A stretch of DNA of 46,014 nt, from contig CANJCB010000032.1 in the NCBI GenBank assembly GCA_947473305.1, forward strand, positions 1 to 46,014, in the 5' to 3' direction. The position numbers were made by a program, and so were the translations under genes. This document shows positions 16,075 through 24,732 of this stretch, in pieces. Below the pieces are notes generated by a model. The model saw only the letters and a program-made list of their open reading frames with translations, was not told the origin of the DNA and did no database searches. Source of the stretch: Rhodospirillales bacterium (GTDB lineage: Bacteria; Pseudomonadota; Alphaproteobacteria; ATCC43930; CGMCC-115725). Within the stretch, counting starts at the first letter, position 1. Each line of letters begins with the position of its first letter.

Positions 16075-17463
16075 ATGACGGCGCGTGTGCTGGTCGTCGA
16101 CGATGTCGAGGTTAATATCAAGTTGCTCGAAGCGAAGCTTACGAGCGAGTACTTCAACGTGCTTTCGGCCAACTCAGGCCAATTGGCGCTGGAAATCGCC
16201 GAGCGTGAACGGCCTGACGTCGCTCTTCTCGATGTGATGATGCCGGGCATGGACGGCTTCGAGGTTTGTCGCCGCCTCAAGGCCAATCCGCTGACGGCCG
16301 ATATTCCTGTCGTGATGGTGACTGCCCTTTCCGATGCCTCCGACCGGCTTCAGGGACTTGAGGCGGGCGCCGACGATTTCCTGACGAAGCCCGTCAACGA
16401 CATCGCTCTCTTCGCCCGGGTCCGCTCCCTCGTTCGCCTGAAGCGGATGATGGAGGAATGGCGGCTTCGGGAAGAGGTTTACGGGAAATTCGCCACCGCC
16501 GATCAACCGGGCAGCGAGATCGATAACAAGCGTCCCGCCCGCATCCTCCTTTTCGAGGAAAATCCGATCATCGCGGCGCAGATCTCCAAGCTGGTGGAGC
16601 CGCTGGCGAGCGAGGTCATTCTGGCCAGGGACGTGGCGGAAGGGCAGGCAAAGCTCGATTCCGAAGTGGAACTCGTCATCGCGGGCCTTTCCGAATCGGA
16701 TGGCGCCTTACGGTTCGTTTCCCAGCTTCGCGCCTTGGAGGCGACGCGGCTTCTTCCCGTGGTGCTCATTGCCGATGAGGATGAGGTGGCGCGCGTCGCC
16801 AAGGGACTCGACATCGGCGCCAATGATTATCTGCTGAGACCCCTGGATCGCAACGAGCTGATCGCGCGGGTTCGCAGCCAAGTCCGCCGCAAGCGTGTGC
16901 AGGATCGACTGCGGGAAAATTACCAGCGCAGCCTGTCCCTGGCGCTGACGGATGGGCTCACGGGGCTCTACAACCGGCGCTATCTATCGGCCCATCTTGA
17001 TGGGCTGATGGCCCGCTCGGCTTCCGTCCTGATGTTCGATATCGATTTCTTCAAGAAGGTGAATGACACCTTCGGTCATGGCGCCGGTGACGAAGTGCTG
17101 ATCGAAGTTGCCGCGCGAACCCAACGCAACGTCCGCGGCTTCGACCTGGTGGCGCGTTACGGCGGCGAGGAATTCGTCGTGGTCATGCCGGAAACAGATC
17201 TTCCGATTGCCTTGAACGTTGCCGAGCGTCTTCGCCGAACGATCGAGGAGCAGGCGGTCGGTGCGCCTTCGGTCGGACAGAACATTCCCATCACCATCAG
17301 CGTCGGCGTCGCGGAGACACTGGCTGAAGGCGATACGACCGTGGCGCTGCTGAAGCGCGCGGACGAAGCTCTCTACGCGGCCAAGCACAAGGGCCGCAAC
17401 TGCGTGGTCGCTTGGATGCCGGAAGGACAGACGCAGCCGGAACCGGCGGCGAAGGACGAATAG
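16075..17463 (+). CDS. pleD: Response regulator diguanylate cyclase PleD
   Basis: A 462-residue protein with the PleD order: receiver 1 (phosphoacceptor D53 in LLDVMMPGMDG), receiver 2 (about 155-275, degenerate, an adaptor for dimerisation) and a GGDEF domain (about 290-450). The active signature is GGEEF with an inhibitory-site RGFD five residues before it. It makes cyclic di-GMP when phosphorylated at the pole and drives the swarmer-to-stalked-like transition in Caulobacter. The second receiver lacks a proper phosphoacceptor (AGLSESDG in place of D-x-x-MP), as is normal. It is cotranscribed with divK. The stop is 3 bases from the end of the convergent DUF3126 gene. Confidence 0.96.
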   Translation: MTARVLVVDDVEVNIKLLEAKLTSEYFNVLSANSGQLALEIAERERPDVALLDVMMPGMDGFEVCRRLKANPLTADIPVVMVTALSDASDRLQGLEAGADDFLTKPVNDIALFARVRSLVRLKRMMEEWRLREEVYGKFATADQPGSEIDNKRPARILLFEENPIIAAQISKLVEPLASEVILARDVAEGQAKLDSEVELVIAGLSESDGALRFVSQLRALEATRLLPVVLIADEDEVARVAKGLDIGANDYLLRPLDRNELIARVRSQVRRKRVQDRLRENYQRSLSLALTDGLTGLYNRRYLSAHLDGLMARSASVLMFDIDFFKKVNDTFGHGAGDEVLIEVAARTQRNVRGFDLVARYGGEEFVVVMPETDLPIALNVAERLRRTIEEQAVGAPSVGQNIPITISVGVAETLAEGDTTVALLKRADEALYAAKHKGRNCVVAWMPEGQTQPEPAAKDE

Positions 17464-17466
17464 AGC

Positions 17467-17709
17467 CTACTTGCGGCGACCGGGTTGGACCGGGCTGGCC
17501 GGCGGCAGGTCGCTCTCGAGAATGGCCATCTGGAGGGCGTAGGAAACCTCGCCCTCATCTTCGTCACGATGCAGCACGCCGACGAATTCGTCGGCGATCC
17601 TCACCTCGACGGGGCCACCACGGCGGGTGGGGGGATCTATCATGATGCGCTCGTTGGTGAAGAGCCGCCTCAGATAGTCCTGAACTCTCGCGATCTCATT
17701 GGGAGTCAT
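17467..17709 (-). CDS. DUF3126 family protein
   Basis: An 80-residue soluble protein starting MTPNEIARVQDYLRRLF, followed by PVEVRIADEFVGVLHRDEDEGEVSY. This is the DUF3126 family, restricted to alphaproteobacteria and usually found close to divK-pleD and rpmG as here. No biochemical role is established that I know of. The frame is open to 17802, but the upstream part is a Ser/Arg-rich shadow. It lies just downstream of rpmG on the same strand (25 bases), so the two are probably cotranscribed. Confidence 0.88.
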   Translation of the reverse strand: MTPNEIARVQDYLRRLFTNERIMIDPPTRRGGPVEVRIADEFVGVLHRDEDEGEVSYALQMAILESDLPPASPVQPGRRK

Positions 17710-17734
17710 GGTCGATCCCGAGCCGGTGGGCGAA

Positions 17735-17902
17735 CTACTTGATCTTCGATTCTTTGAAGACGACGTGCTTGCGCGCGACGGGGTCGTACTTCTTGAGCTC
17801 AAGCTTGTTCGTCTTGGTGCGCGGGTTCTTTTTCGTCACGTAATAGAAGCCCGTTTCGGCGCTGCTCACGAGCTTGATAAGGACGGTGCTGGTCTTGGCC
17901 AT
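17735..17902 (-). CDS. rpmG: 50S ribosomal protein L33
   Basis: The minus strand encodes 55 residues beginning [20 protein letters not shown], followed by [20 protein letters not shown] and ending in a KHVVF..SKIK tail. This is ribosomal protein L33 of the large subunit. It lacks the CxxC pairs of the zinc-binding form, so it is the C-minus version that remains usable under zinc shortage. Length is normal. The gene is short and easily missed. It lies upstream of the DUF3126 gene on the same strand. Confidence 0.97.
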   Translation of the reverse strand: MAKTSTVLIKLVSSAETGFYYVTKKNPRTKTNKLELKKYDPVARKHVVFKESKIK

Positions 17903-18033
17903 GGCCGGAATCCGTTTAGGTCAAATACTGATTTAAGGAAGGCCAGAACATATAGCGTCGAACCGCGCTGTCAAGGGAAAGGCCAGACTGAACCGGCAGG
18001 GAGCCCTCACTTTCGAGGCAAAAAAGCCAACGG

Positions 18034-18047
18034 TTGATCTGCATCAA
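18034..18047. promoter_or_regulatory. FNR/FixK-type box
   Basis: TTGATCTGCATCAA matches the FNR/FixK consensus TTGAT-N4-ATCAA exactly and is symmetrical. Its centre is about 60 bases before the ATG of the 32-codon gene at 18101, which would suit an activating position near -41 if transcription starts at about 18082. This predicts induction under low oxygen. Confidence 0.75.
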
Positions 18048-18100
18048 TATTCACTGCCGCCCGTCGTGCAAGCTTCTCACGTTTCTTGAGGAGGCTTGCG

Positions 18101-18199
18101 ATGACAACCGGAGAACTGGCCTATCTGTGTTTGGTTATCGGCGCTGCTACGCTCTTCGCCGTGACGCTTGCTTGGGTGTCGTCCGCGCGCGGACGTTGA
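18101..18199 (+). CDS. 32-residue single-pass membrane peptide
   Basis: A very short gene encodes a 32-residue peptide: MTTGELAYL, then one hydrophobic segment (about residues 7-26, with VIGAATLFAVTLAW) and a basic tail SSARGR. This is a classic single transmembrane helix with a positively charged cytoplasmic end. GAGGAGG precedes the ATG by 6 bases. With the perfect FNR box upstream, it looks like an oxygen-regulated membrane small protein, perhaps an accessory subunit of a terminal oxidase like CcoQ, CcoS or CydX. That link is inference; no oxidase genes are nearby. It converges with asd (20 bases). Confidence 0.65.
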   Translation: MTTGELAYLCLVIGAATLFAVTLAWVSSARGR

Positions 18200-18219
18200 G
18201 CGGCGCGTCGGACTCCCTG

Positions 18220-19227
18220 TTAAAGCAGGCGTTCGGCGATCTGGACCGCGTTGAGCGCGGCGCCCTTCAGAAGCTGGTCGCCCGCCACGAACATGGCGAT
18301 CGATTTGCCCGAGGGATCGCTGATATCGCGGCGGATGCGACCGACCAGAATGTCGTCCTGACCTGAGGCGTCCTTCGGCATGGGGAAGTAGCTGTTCTCG
18401 GCGTCGTCGACGATTTTAATGCCTGGCGCCCCGGTCAGCATCGCCCGAACCTCTTCGGGCGTGATCGGCCGCTCACATTCGAAGTTGAGCGCCTCGGAAT
18501 GGGCGCGCAGCACGGGTACGCGAACGCAGGTCGCGGAAACGCGGATCGTCGGATCGGCGAAGATCTTGCGGGTTTCGCGCAGGAGTTTTGTCTCTTCCTC
18601 GTTATAGCCGGTCGCCGGATCGATCTTCGTATTATGGCTGAAGAGATTGAAGGCATAGGGATGGGGAAGCACGGTGTTCTTGTACTCCCGGCCTTCGAGA
18701 TAGGCGCGGGTCGATTCCACCAGCTCTTCCATGGCTGCCGCACCGGCGCCCGAGGCGGCCTGATAGGTCGCCGCGATCAACCGCTCGATCCGGTTGTGCT
18801 TATGGATCGGCCAGAGCGGGGTGATCGCGATGATCGTCGAGCAATTGGGATTGGCGATAATCCCCTCGTGCTTGGCGATCGCCTCGCTGTTGATCTCGGG
18901 GATCACCAGCGGGACCTTGTCATCCATGCGGAAAGCCGAGGAGTTGTCGACCACGACGGTGCCCTGACGAGCCGCTGCCGGGCCGAATTCCTTGGAGATG
19001 CCGCTGCCGGCCGAGAACAGCGCGATATCGACGCCCTTGAAACTCTCGGCGGTCAGCTCCTCGACTTTGAGGGAGCCGCCCTTGAAATCCATGGTTTTGC
19101 CTTTGGAGCGCGCCGAGGCCAGCAGACGAAGGTCGGACATCGGGAAATCCCGTTGAGCGAGGCAGTGGAGAAACTCCACGCCAACGGCGCCTGTGGCGCC
19201 GACCACAGCAACGACTGGCCGTGACAT
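18220..19227 (-). CDS. asd: Aspartate-semialdehyde dehydrogenase
   Basis: A 335-residue enzyme that reduces aspartyl phosphate with NADPH to aspartate semialdehyde, the branch point to lysine/diaminopimelate, threonine and methionine. Landmarks are the nucleotide loop GATGAVG at 10-16, SAGSGISKEF, the catalytic C129 in NPNCSTI, and the substrate-binding His/Arg region CVRVPVLRAHSEA. Length is normal. AAGGAG lies well placed before the ATG. It stands alone on the minus strand, with a 238-base region upstream that holds no clear gene. Confidence 0.96.
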   Translation of the reverse strand: MSRPVVAVVGATGAVGVEFLHCLAQRDFPMSDLRLLASARSKGKTMDFKGGSLKVEELTAESFKGVDIALFSAGSGISKEFGPAAARQGTVVVDNSSAFRMDDKVPLVIPEINSEAIAKHEGIIANPNCSTIIAITPLWPIHKHNRIERLIAATYQAASGAGAAAMEELVESTRAYLEGREYKNTVLPHPYAFNLFSHNTKIDPATGYNEEETKLLRETRKIFADPTIRVSATCVRVPVLRAHSEALNFECERPITPEEVRAMLTGAPGIKIVDDAENSYFPMPKDASGQDDILVGRIRRDISDPSGKSIAMFVAGDQLLKGAALNAVQIAERLL

Positions 19228-19465
19228 CGAAACACTCCTTCAAGACAAACGAATAGCAGCGGCCCCTTAAAGGGTCAGCCGCCGGCGCGCCCTTGTGATC
19301 CCCTGGAAACCTCCTGTCAACAAGCTTCGAAGGCGGGTTGCTCCTCGGGAGGGGGCCGCGGTCATCTTTTTTTTACCACGCCTATTGATTTAAGCGAAAA
19401 TATACCTAAAATATGATTTGTATTTTACGCGTGATCGATTGGTTCGATCCGAGGGGCTTGGCAAA

Positions 19466-19981
19466 ATGGTACGCGAGTCGACGGCGAAACGCATTGGGAT
19501 GAAGATCGGCGGGATCCTCCTCGCCGCTTTTCTCCTTGCCGCGCCTCAGACTAAAGCCGCCACGACCGGAACGATCTCGATCACGGGCACGATCCCGCTG
19601 AACTGCAATATCTCTGTCGCGGCCCAGGCCAATGCGGCCACGCTGGACCTGACGGTAAGCCAAACCAGTCTCACCGTCGCCACTGTGACCGAGAGCTGCA
19701 ACAACAAGACGGGCTATAAGGTGACGGTCGCCACCACGAATGGTACGACGGGCGGCGTCATGAAGGGCGGCAGCGGCAACACCGATACGGTCTCCTATGG
19801 CGTCGTTTATAACGGCGTGACGCAGACCTTCTCCTCGGGAACCGCGACGGCGACGAATACCTCCGTCAAGAGCGCGGCCGGCGGGATCTCCAAGTCATTG
19901 GGCATTACCTATACCGGCGCACCGGCAATCAATGCCGATACCTATACGGACGTTCTTACCCTGACGATGACGATCAACTGA
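19466..19981 (+). CDS. Secreted pilin- or coat-like beta protein
   Basis: A 171-residue protein with a signal peptide (MKIGG, hydrophobic core, ending PQTKAA, about residues 12-32). The mature region is a repetitive Thr/Ser/Gly-rich beta sequence: TISITGTIPLNCNISV, LTVATVTESCNNKTGYKVTV, and a final TDVLTLTMTIN strand. Two cysteines, spaced about 30 residues apart, and a strand-only make-up resemble spore-coat-U/Csu-type fimbrial subunits. This is a pattern match only. ATG 19466 follows GAGGGG by 9 bases; the frame is open to a TTG at 19418. The upstream region is notably AT-rich. No chaperone or usher genes are adjacent. Confidence 0.65.
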   Translation: MVRESTAKRIGMKIGGILLAAFLLAAPQTKAATTGTISITGTIPLNCNISVAAQANAATLDLTVSQTSLTVATVTESCNNKTGYKVTVATTNGTTGGVMKGGSGNTDTVSYGVVYNGVTQTFSSGTATATNTSVKSAAGGISKSLGITYTGAPAINADTYTDVLTLTMTIN

Positions 19982-20127
19982 TTGTCGACCGCTCTCGCGA
20001 CGGCTGAAATCCCGCTGATTTCAGGCTTTTGCGCCAAATCGATTGGTGTATGATTTCTGCATCCAATAATGGATCTCCCGACCGTTACGGTGCGGGCGGC
20101 GAGAAAAGACCGGAAGCGGAGACACCT

Positions 20128-21219
20128 ATGAAAAGACGCGCATTTCTTGCCGCCGGCGGCGTCGGCTTGGCGGCGACCACGGTAGCAGCCCCGGCGATCG
20201 CCCAGTCCCAGCCCGAAGTTAAGTGGCGCCTCGCCTCTAGCTTCCCGAAGACCCTCGACACGATCTACGGCGGCGCCGAACAGCTCGCCAAGCGGGTTGC
20301 CGAGGCGACCGACAACAAATTCCAGATCCGCGCCTTCGGCGCGGGCGAACTCGTCCCGGCCTTCGGCGTGCTCGACGCGGTGCAGAACAACACCGTCGAG
20401 ATGGCACATACGGCGAGCTACTACTTCGTCGGCAAGGATCCGACTTTCACCTTCGATTGCACGGTCCCCTTCGGCATGAACCGCCGGATGATGGCGGCTT
20501 GGCAGCGGCAAGGCGGCGGCCAGAAGCTGCTCCAGGACTTCTTCGATGACTACAAGGTTCATCTGATGCCCTGCGGTAACACAGGCACTCAGATGGGTGG
20601 GTGGTTCCGCAAGGAGATCAAGACGGTCGACGATCTGAAAGGCCTCAAATTCCGCATCGGCGGCTGGGCCGGCGCCCTTTTGGAAAAGATGGGTGTCGTT
20701 CCGCAGCAGATCGCCGCCGGCGACATCTATCCCGCGCTGGAGAAGGGCACGATCGACGCGGCCGAATGGGTCGGTCCTTACGACGACGAGAAGCTCGGCC
20801 TCTTCAAGGTCGCGAAGTACTACTACTATCCCGGTTGGTGGGAGGGGAATGCGAGCCTGTCGCTTTACATCAACCAGCAGCAATGGGAATCGCTGCCGGC
20901 CAGTTATAAGGCGATCCTCGAAGCGGCCTCTGCCGAGGTCGACAGCTGGATGATGGCGAAATACGACGCGGAAAATCCCGCGGCGCTCAAGCGGCTTGTC
21001 TCGAAGGGCGCGGTGCTCCGGCCTTTCTCCAATGACATCATGTCTGCCTGCTACAAGACCGCGCAGCAGCTCTATACCGATACCGCCGCAGCCAATCCCA
21101 AGTTCAAGAAGATCTATGAGCCTTGGAAGGCCTTCCTCGCCGAACAGGACGAATGGTTCCGGGTGAATGAATACCGCTTCGATACCTTCATGTTCCAACA
21201 GACCCAGAAGAAGACCTGA
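20128..21219 (+). CDS. TRAP transporter solute-binding protein, DctP family
   Basis: A 363-residue DctP-type binding protein with a Tat-like signal (MKRRAFLAAGG, cleavage about AIAQS). Typical motifs are VKWRLASSFPKTLDTIYGGA, the FRIGGWAG loop and AAGDIYPALEKGTIDAAEW. Close relatives such as TakP bind 2-oxo acids for a TRAP (DctQM) permease. The ligand here is not determined. A longer open frame begins at 20029, but the export signal fixes the start at 20128. No DctQ or DctM gene is present on either side, so it is an orphan. A strong intrinsic terminator follows the stop. Confidence 0.9.
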   Translation: MKRRAFLAAGGVGLAATTVAAPAIAQSQPEVKWRLASSFPKTLDTIYGGAEQLAKRVAEATDNKFQIRAFGAGELVPAFGVLDAVQNNTVEMAHTASYYFVGKDPTFTFDCTVPFGMNRRMMAAWQRQGGGQKLLQDFFDDYKVHLMPCGNTGTQMGGWFRKEIKTVDDLKGLKFRIGGWAGALLEKMGVVPQQIAAGDIYPALEKGTIDAAEWVGPYDDEKLGLFKVAKYYYYPGWWEGNASLSLYINQQQWESLPASYKAILEAASAEVDSWMMAKYDAENPAALKRLVSKGAVLRPFSNDIMSACYKTAQQLYTDTAAANPKFKKIYEPWKAFLAEQDEWFRVNEYRFDTFMFQQTQKKT

Positions 21220-21240
21220 TCAGAATCCAATCTCCGATGG

Positions 21241-21270
21241 AAAAGCCCCGCTTTGGCGGGGCTTTTTCTT
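21241..21270 (+). terminator. Intrinsic terminator
   Basis: AAAAGCCCCGC and GCGGGGCTTTTT form a long stem around loop TTTG, with a T-run ending at 21266. It closes the TRAP binding-protein gene. The A-run on the left makes it able to act for the minus-strand transglycosylase gene as well. Confidence 0.92.
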
Positions 21271-21277
21271 TGCCCTA

Positions 21278-22192
21278 TCAGGCGGTTCGGGGATCGTGCC
21301 GCAACTCGCGCTGAGGCGGCGAAAGGGGCTGGGCCTCGGCCTCGCTGCCACCGCCGACAAGTTTCAGGGCGGAGAGGGCGAGGACATTGAACATCGCCAT
21401 GACCGGCGCGCTGAGTTTCCGGTTGCCGAGCGCCTTGGCCACATCGAAGGAACCGATGGTCGAGGGGGCCGCCTCGTCGAGCGGGGATGAGGACGGCCGA
21501 GCGGACATGATGGAGGCCATGCTCGGGAGATCCGGGCCGCTGCGTTCCATGCGCTGGGCAAAGGATTTGTAGATGTCGGCAACGGTGCGGGGTTCCCCCG
21601 TCTTGCGGTCGTAAAAGACGTTTTTGTTCGCGGCCGCCGCATCGGGAAGGATATCGGCAGCGACCGCGCCGCCGTCCTTGCGTACCTGCTTCAGAAATTC
21701 GGTCGCTCCGCCGGCGCCCAGGAAATGGGCCATATAGAGGTCGGCCTTCCCGGCTGGGCGGCCAAGGGCATGCTCGACTTCGGTCTTGTTGGCCTTGGCG
21801 TATTCGCCGGCGAGGAGGGAGGAGATGCGGGGGTCCTTGCGGAGATCGAGGATCTCTTTCTTGACCGAAGGATCGGCGACTTTCGGTTTACCGCCGGCAT
21901 CCCGGTCGATCTGCCCTGCGAGTTCGCCGATCCCGTATTTCTGGCCATGGCGCGAGACCATGTCGAGCCAGGTGGAATCGATGAATTGGAAAAGGCCGGT
22001 GGCGCTGCTGTTGGACGCCTTTGCGTCAGGCTGAAAGCCGCTTTCCTGCTTCGCCTGGGCCATCAGATAGTTGAAATCGACATTGGTCGCCTGGCTCGCC
22101 TGGCGGATGCTGCCGACCACCGACGGATCGACATTTTGATAGGGTGTCGTCGTTTCCGTACGGGGCGAGCCGGGATTGTTTGAAATAGACAT
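21278..22192 (-). CDS. Lytic transglycosylase domain protein
   Basis: A 304-residue protein with an SLT lysozyme-like domain at about 28-165: the catalytic E50 in AKQESGF, SSATGLFQFIDSTW, and a KADLYMAHFLGAGGA segment. These enzymes cut peptidoglycan between MurNAc and GlcNAc with formation of an anhydro end. There is no signal peptide or membrane segment near the N-terminus, so it may leave the cell by a special route or be a structural relative used by a secretion or flagellar system. The C-terminal 100 residues are low in complexity. AAGGAT precedes the ATG. Confidence 0.8.
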   Translation of the reverse strand: MSISNNPGSPRTETTTPYQNVDPSVVGSIRQASQATNVDFNYLMAQAKQESGFQPDAKASNSSATGLFQFIDSTWLDMVSRHGQKYGIGELAGQIDRDAGGKPKVADPSVKKEILDLRKDPRISSLLAGEYAKANKTEVEHALGRPAGKADLYMAHFLGAGGATEFLKQVRKDGGAVAADILPDAAAANKNVFYDRKTGEPRTVADIYKSFAQRMERSGPDLPSMASIMSARPSSSPLDEAAPSTIGSFDVAKALGNRKLSAPVMAMFNVLALSALKLVGGGSEAEAQPLSPPQRELRHDPRTA

Positions 22193-22249
22193 GACGATCC
22201 TTCGACGGCTAATTGCAATGCATTTATAGAAAAATAGTTAAAGATTAGA

Positions 22250-22945
22250 TTATGTGGCTCGACCCGATGGCGCTTGGGCGATCTCACGAAGAAGCTTGTC
22301 GAGAATGGCTGCGCCGAAGCGAGCGTAGCCGTCGGCCGGCGCCACGAAGGAATGATGACCGCCGATCACCATATCGCGGTAATAGGCATCCATCATGGGT
22401 TCGTCGGAACTCAGGATCGGCAGGCCGTTGATGGTGGCTCCCGCCGCGACCGCCTCGTCGCGGGCGAGATCGGGGGGCTTGCCGCTGTTGTTCTTGCCGT
22501 CCCCGGAAATATCGATCACCAGCTTTCGGCCGGGATAAGGGCTCGTTTCCCAAAGCCGCAGGGCATAGAGGATGGCGCCGCTGATCGATGTGCTGCCCCC
22601 CTCCTGGAAACGTCCGGTCGCGGCAATGGCGTCGGCGAAGGCCGTGGCGGTCTGCGTATCCTTCAGCCGGGTCCAGCCGATCATCTGGCGCTGTTCGACC
22701 CATCCAGACCATTGGATATAGGTTACGGCGATTGCGCCGACCGTGCCCGACCGTATCGTCTCGATGACCCGAGGATCCCTGAAGGCGGCCGTATAGCCCT
22801 CTCGCTGAAGAGCGAACTCACGCGGATCGATGCTGCCCGAGACATCGACGGCAAGGACCAGCGCAAGATCGACGACTTCTCCCACATCCGCCCGCACGGA
22901 TGAGGCCAGCAGAATGAGAAGGGTTAATGGCCGAAGAAAACGCAT
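22250..22945 (-). CDS. DUF1194 von Willebrand A-domain protein
   Basis: A 231-residue secreted protein. Signal peptide 1-19 is followed by a VWA domain with a complete MIDAS metal site, D34-x-S36-x-S38 (DVSGS), and the later Thr/Asp positions in GGSTSISGAI and ISGDGKNN. This is the DUF1194 family common in alphaproteobacteria. The function is unknown to me; the fold binds proteins through a metal ion. It lies on the same strand as the downstream-facing transglycosylase gene, with 57 bases between them that are AT-rich and could hold the transglycosylase promoter. Confidence 0.85.
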   Translation of the reverse strand: MRFLRPLTLLILLASSVRADVGEVVDLALVLAVDVSGSIDPREFALQREGYTAAFRDPRVIETIRSGTVGAIAVTYIQWSGWVEQRQMIGWTRLKDTQTATAFADAIAATGRFQEGGSTSISGAILYALRLWETSPYPGRKLVIDISGDGKNNSGKPPDLARDEAVAAGATINGLPILSSDEPMMDAYYRDMVIGGHHSFVAPADGYARFGAAILDKLLREIAQAPSGRAT

Positions 22946-22981
22946 GCCCTTGAGGATAGCAGGCCGGGCGGGAACCGTCGT

Positions 22982-23491
22982 TCACGGCGCCGAGAGCTCC
23001 CGACGTCCGCGAATCGCTCCTTCCTCCACATGGATTCGCCAAGCGAGCACCAGGGCGTTCAAGAGGGTGAAGAGCAGCGCGATCTGCCAGGCGCCGAAGG
23101 CGAGGGGCAGAACCAGGATTTCCGCCACCACCACGGCGTAGTTGGGGTGGCGCATGAAGCGGTAGGGGCCTTTTCGCTGCAAGGGCGCGTCCGGCAGGGT
23201 GATCACCCGGGTCGTCCAGAAGGGTCCCAGGCTTGCCACAACCCAGAGGCGCATCCCTTGAAGAACGCAGAAAAATGCCAGGAGTGGCCAGGAAGGCGCG
23301 GCATCGGCTGGAACGAGAAGCAGCAGCGCCGCAAGCCATCCCGCATGGACCAGCACGATGAGCGGATAATGCCCCGCACCGATTTCGATCCCGCCCCGGG
23401 CCTTCAGGGCTTTCGTATTCCGTGCGGCATAGGCGAGTTCGAGCAGCCGCTGGATCGCCACCAGAAGCACGACAATCTGGAGAATCGTCAC
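22982..23491 (-). CDS. Isoprenylcysteine carboxyl methyltransferase-like membrane protein
   Basis: A 169-residue membrane protein with about four to five hydrophobic segments and the ICMT signature GPYRFMRHPNYAVVVAE, followed by an EEGA motif. Bacterial members act as small-molecule methyltransferases with S-adenosylmethionine. It overlaps the type III polyketide synthase gene by four bases (ATGA at 23488-23491), so the two are coupled. In Bacillus and Streptomyces, partner genes of this type (BpsB, SrsB) methylate alkylpyrones or alkylresorcinols made by the adjacent synthase. The same role is inferred here. Confidence 0.85.
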   Translation of the reverse strand: MTILQIVVLLVAIQRLLELAYAARNTKALKARGGIEIGAGHYPLIVLVHAGWLAALLLLVPADAAPSWPLLAFFCVLQGMRLWVVASLGPFWTTRVITLPDAPLQRKGPYRFMRHPNYAVVVAEILVLPLAFGAWQIALLFTLLNALVLAWRIHVEEGAIRGRRELSAP

Positions 23492-24546
23492 GCAGCCTCC
23501 AGCATCTGGAAGCCGGCGCTGAAACCCGGTCCCATCGCCGTCAGAAGCATCCGGCCCTTGGCTCCGTTTTCCAGCGTGCGTTTCAGCACGAAAAGGACCG
23601 TCGCCGCCGACATATTGCCGTAATCGCGCAATACGCTGTGGCCTTCAACCAGCGCGCCGTCTTCGAGACCGAAGGCCTCCTCGAGCGCCGTAAGCACCTT
23701 GGAACCGCCGGGATGGCTGACGAAACGCCCGATATCGCCCAAACCAAGCCCTTGCCGGTCGAGGAACCGCGCGACCACCTCGCGAAGCTGCTGGCGGACC
23801 AGGCGGGGGATGTCGCGCGAGAAAAGCGCCTTCAACCCATCGTTCGCCACGTCCCAGCCCATGATATCGAGGGAATTCGGCCAGGTATGCTCCCCGGACG
23901 CACCGAAGGTGGGGCCATCGCCCTCGGTCGAGAGGACGAGTGCCGCAGCCCCGTCGCCGAAGAGCGCGGAAGCGACGATCGCGCTTTTCGTAAGGTCGCC
24001 CTTGCGAAAGCAGAGCGCGCAAAGTTCTACGACCAGGAACAGCACCTTGCTGCCGGGCGCCACCCGCGCCATGTCGACGGCCCGGGCAAGCCCGAGAACG
24101 CCACCCGCGCAGCCGAGCCCGAAAATCGGCAGCCGACGCACATCCGGGCGCAGTCCCAACCGGCCGATCAGGATCGCATCGAGGCTGGGCGTGGCGATGC
24201 CTGTCGTCGAGTTGACGACGATGGCGTCGATCTCGGCTGGATCTATCCCAGCTGTATCGAGGGCCTCGCGCGCCGCCTTTTCGAGAAGGGCGACGGCGTT
24301 CTGGAGATAGAGCCCGTTGCGTTCTTCCCAGTCATGCTGGCGGTCGTACCAATCGAGCGGGACGCAGGAATAGCGCGTGTCGATGCCCGCGTTGCCGAAG
24401 ACCGGGAGAAGCCGGTGAATTTCCGTCGTGTCGGCAAAAAGCCGCCGCGCGAAATCGGCAACTACGCTTTGGTCCAGCACATAGGGCGGGACGGCCGTGG
24501 CGAGCGCGAGCAGGCGCGGATCGGCCAGGCGAGGGGCGGCAGTCAT
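23488..24546 (-). CDS. Type III polyketide synthase
   Basis: A 352-residue chalcone/stilbene-synthase-like enzyme. The Cys-His-Asn triad is complete: C146 in GLGCAGG, H278 in SHPGGSKV, N311 in DYGNMSAAT. Bacterial enzymes of this kind extend fatty acyl starters with malonyl-CoA to alkylpyrones or alkylresorcinols, phenolic lipids that replace or modify membrane lipids. The pairing with an ICMT-like methyltransferase supports this class of product. AAGGAGAT lies about 10 bases before the ATG. No pks accessory genes are nearby. The starter unit cannot be read from sequence. Confidence 0.92.
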   Translation of the reverse strand: MTAAPRLADPRLLALATAVPPYVLDQSVVADFARRLFADTTEIHRLLPVFGNAGIDTRYSCVPLDWYDRQHDWEERNGLYLQNAVALLEKAAREALDTAGIDPAEIDAIVVNSTTGIATPSLDAILIGRLGLRPDVRRLPIFGLGCAGGVLGLARAVDMARVAPGSKVLFLVVELCALCFRKGDLTKSAIVASALFGDGAAALVLSTEGDGPTFGASGEHTWPNSLDIMGWDVANDGLKALFSRDIPRLVRQQLREVVARFLDRQGLGLGDIGRFVSHPGGSKVLTALEEAFGLEDGALVEGHSVLRDYGNMSAATVLFVLKRTLENGAKGRMLLTAMGPGFSAGFQMLEAA

Positions 24547-24732
24547 GCTGGCGGATATCTCCTTCCGCCTTTAGAGTGCGGCGGCGGGCTCAGTTGTAGA
24601 TGACCGGGAACCAAGAGGCGAGACATGGATTCCCAGATATTTGTCAATTCGCCGTGCCGCTGGAACCAAGGTCCGATTTTTCGGGGCTGACCGCCCGGCT
24701 TTGAAACTCGCTAGCTTATCGGAGTAGTCCGC

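Noticed and set aside
19942-21198. 418-residue minus-strand frame opposite the TRAP binding protein
   Set aside because: Mirrors the true gene and has shadow-type composition. The plus-strand protein is a clear DctP family member.
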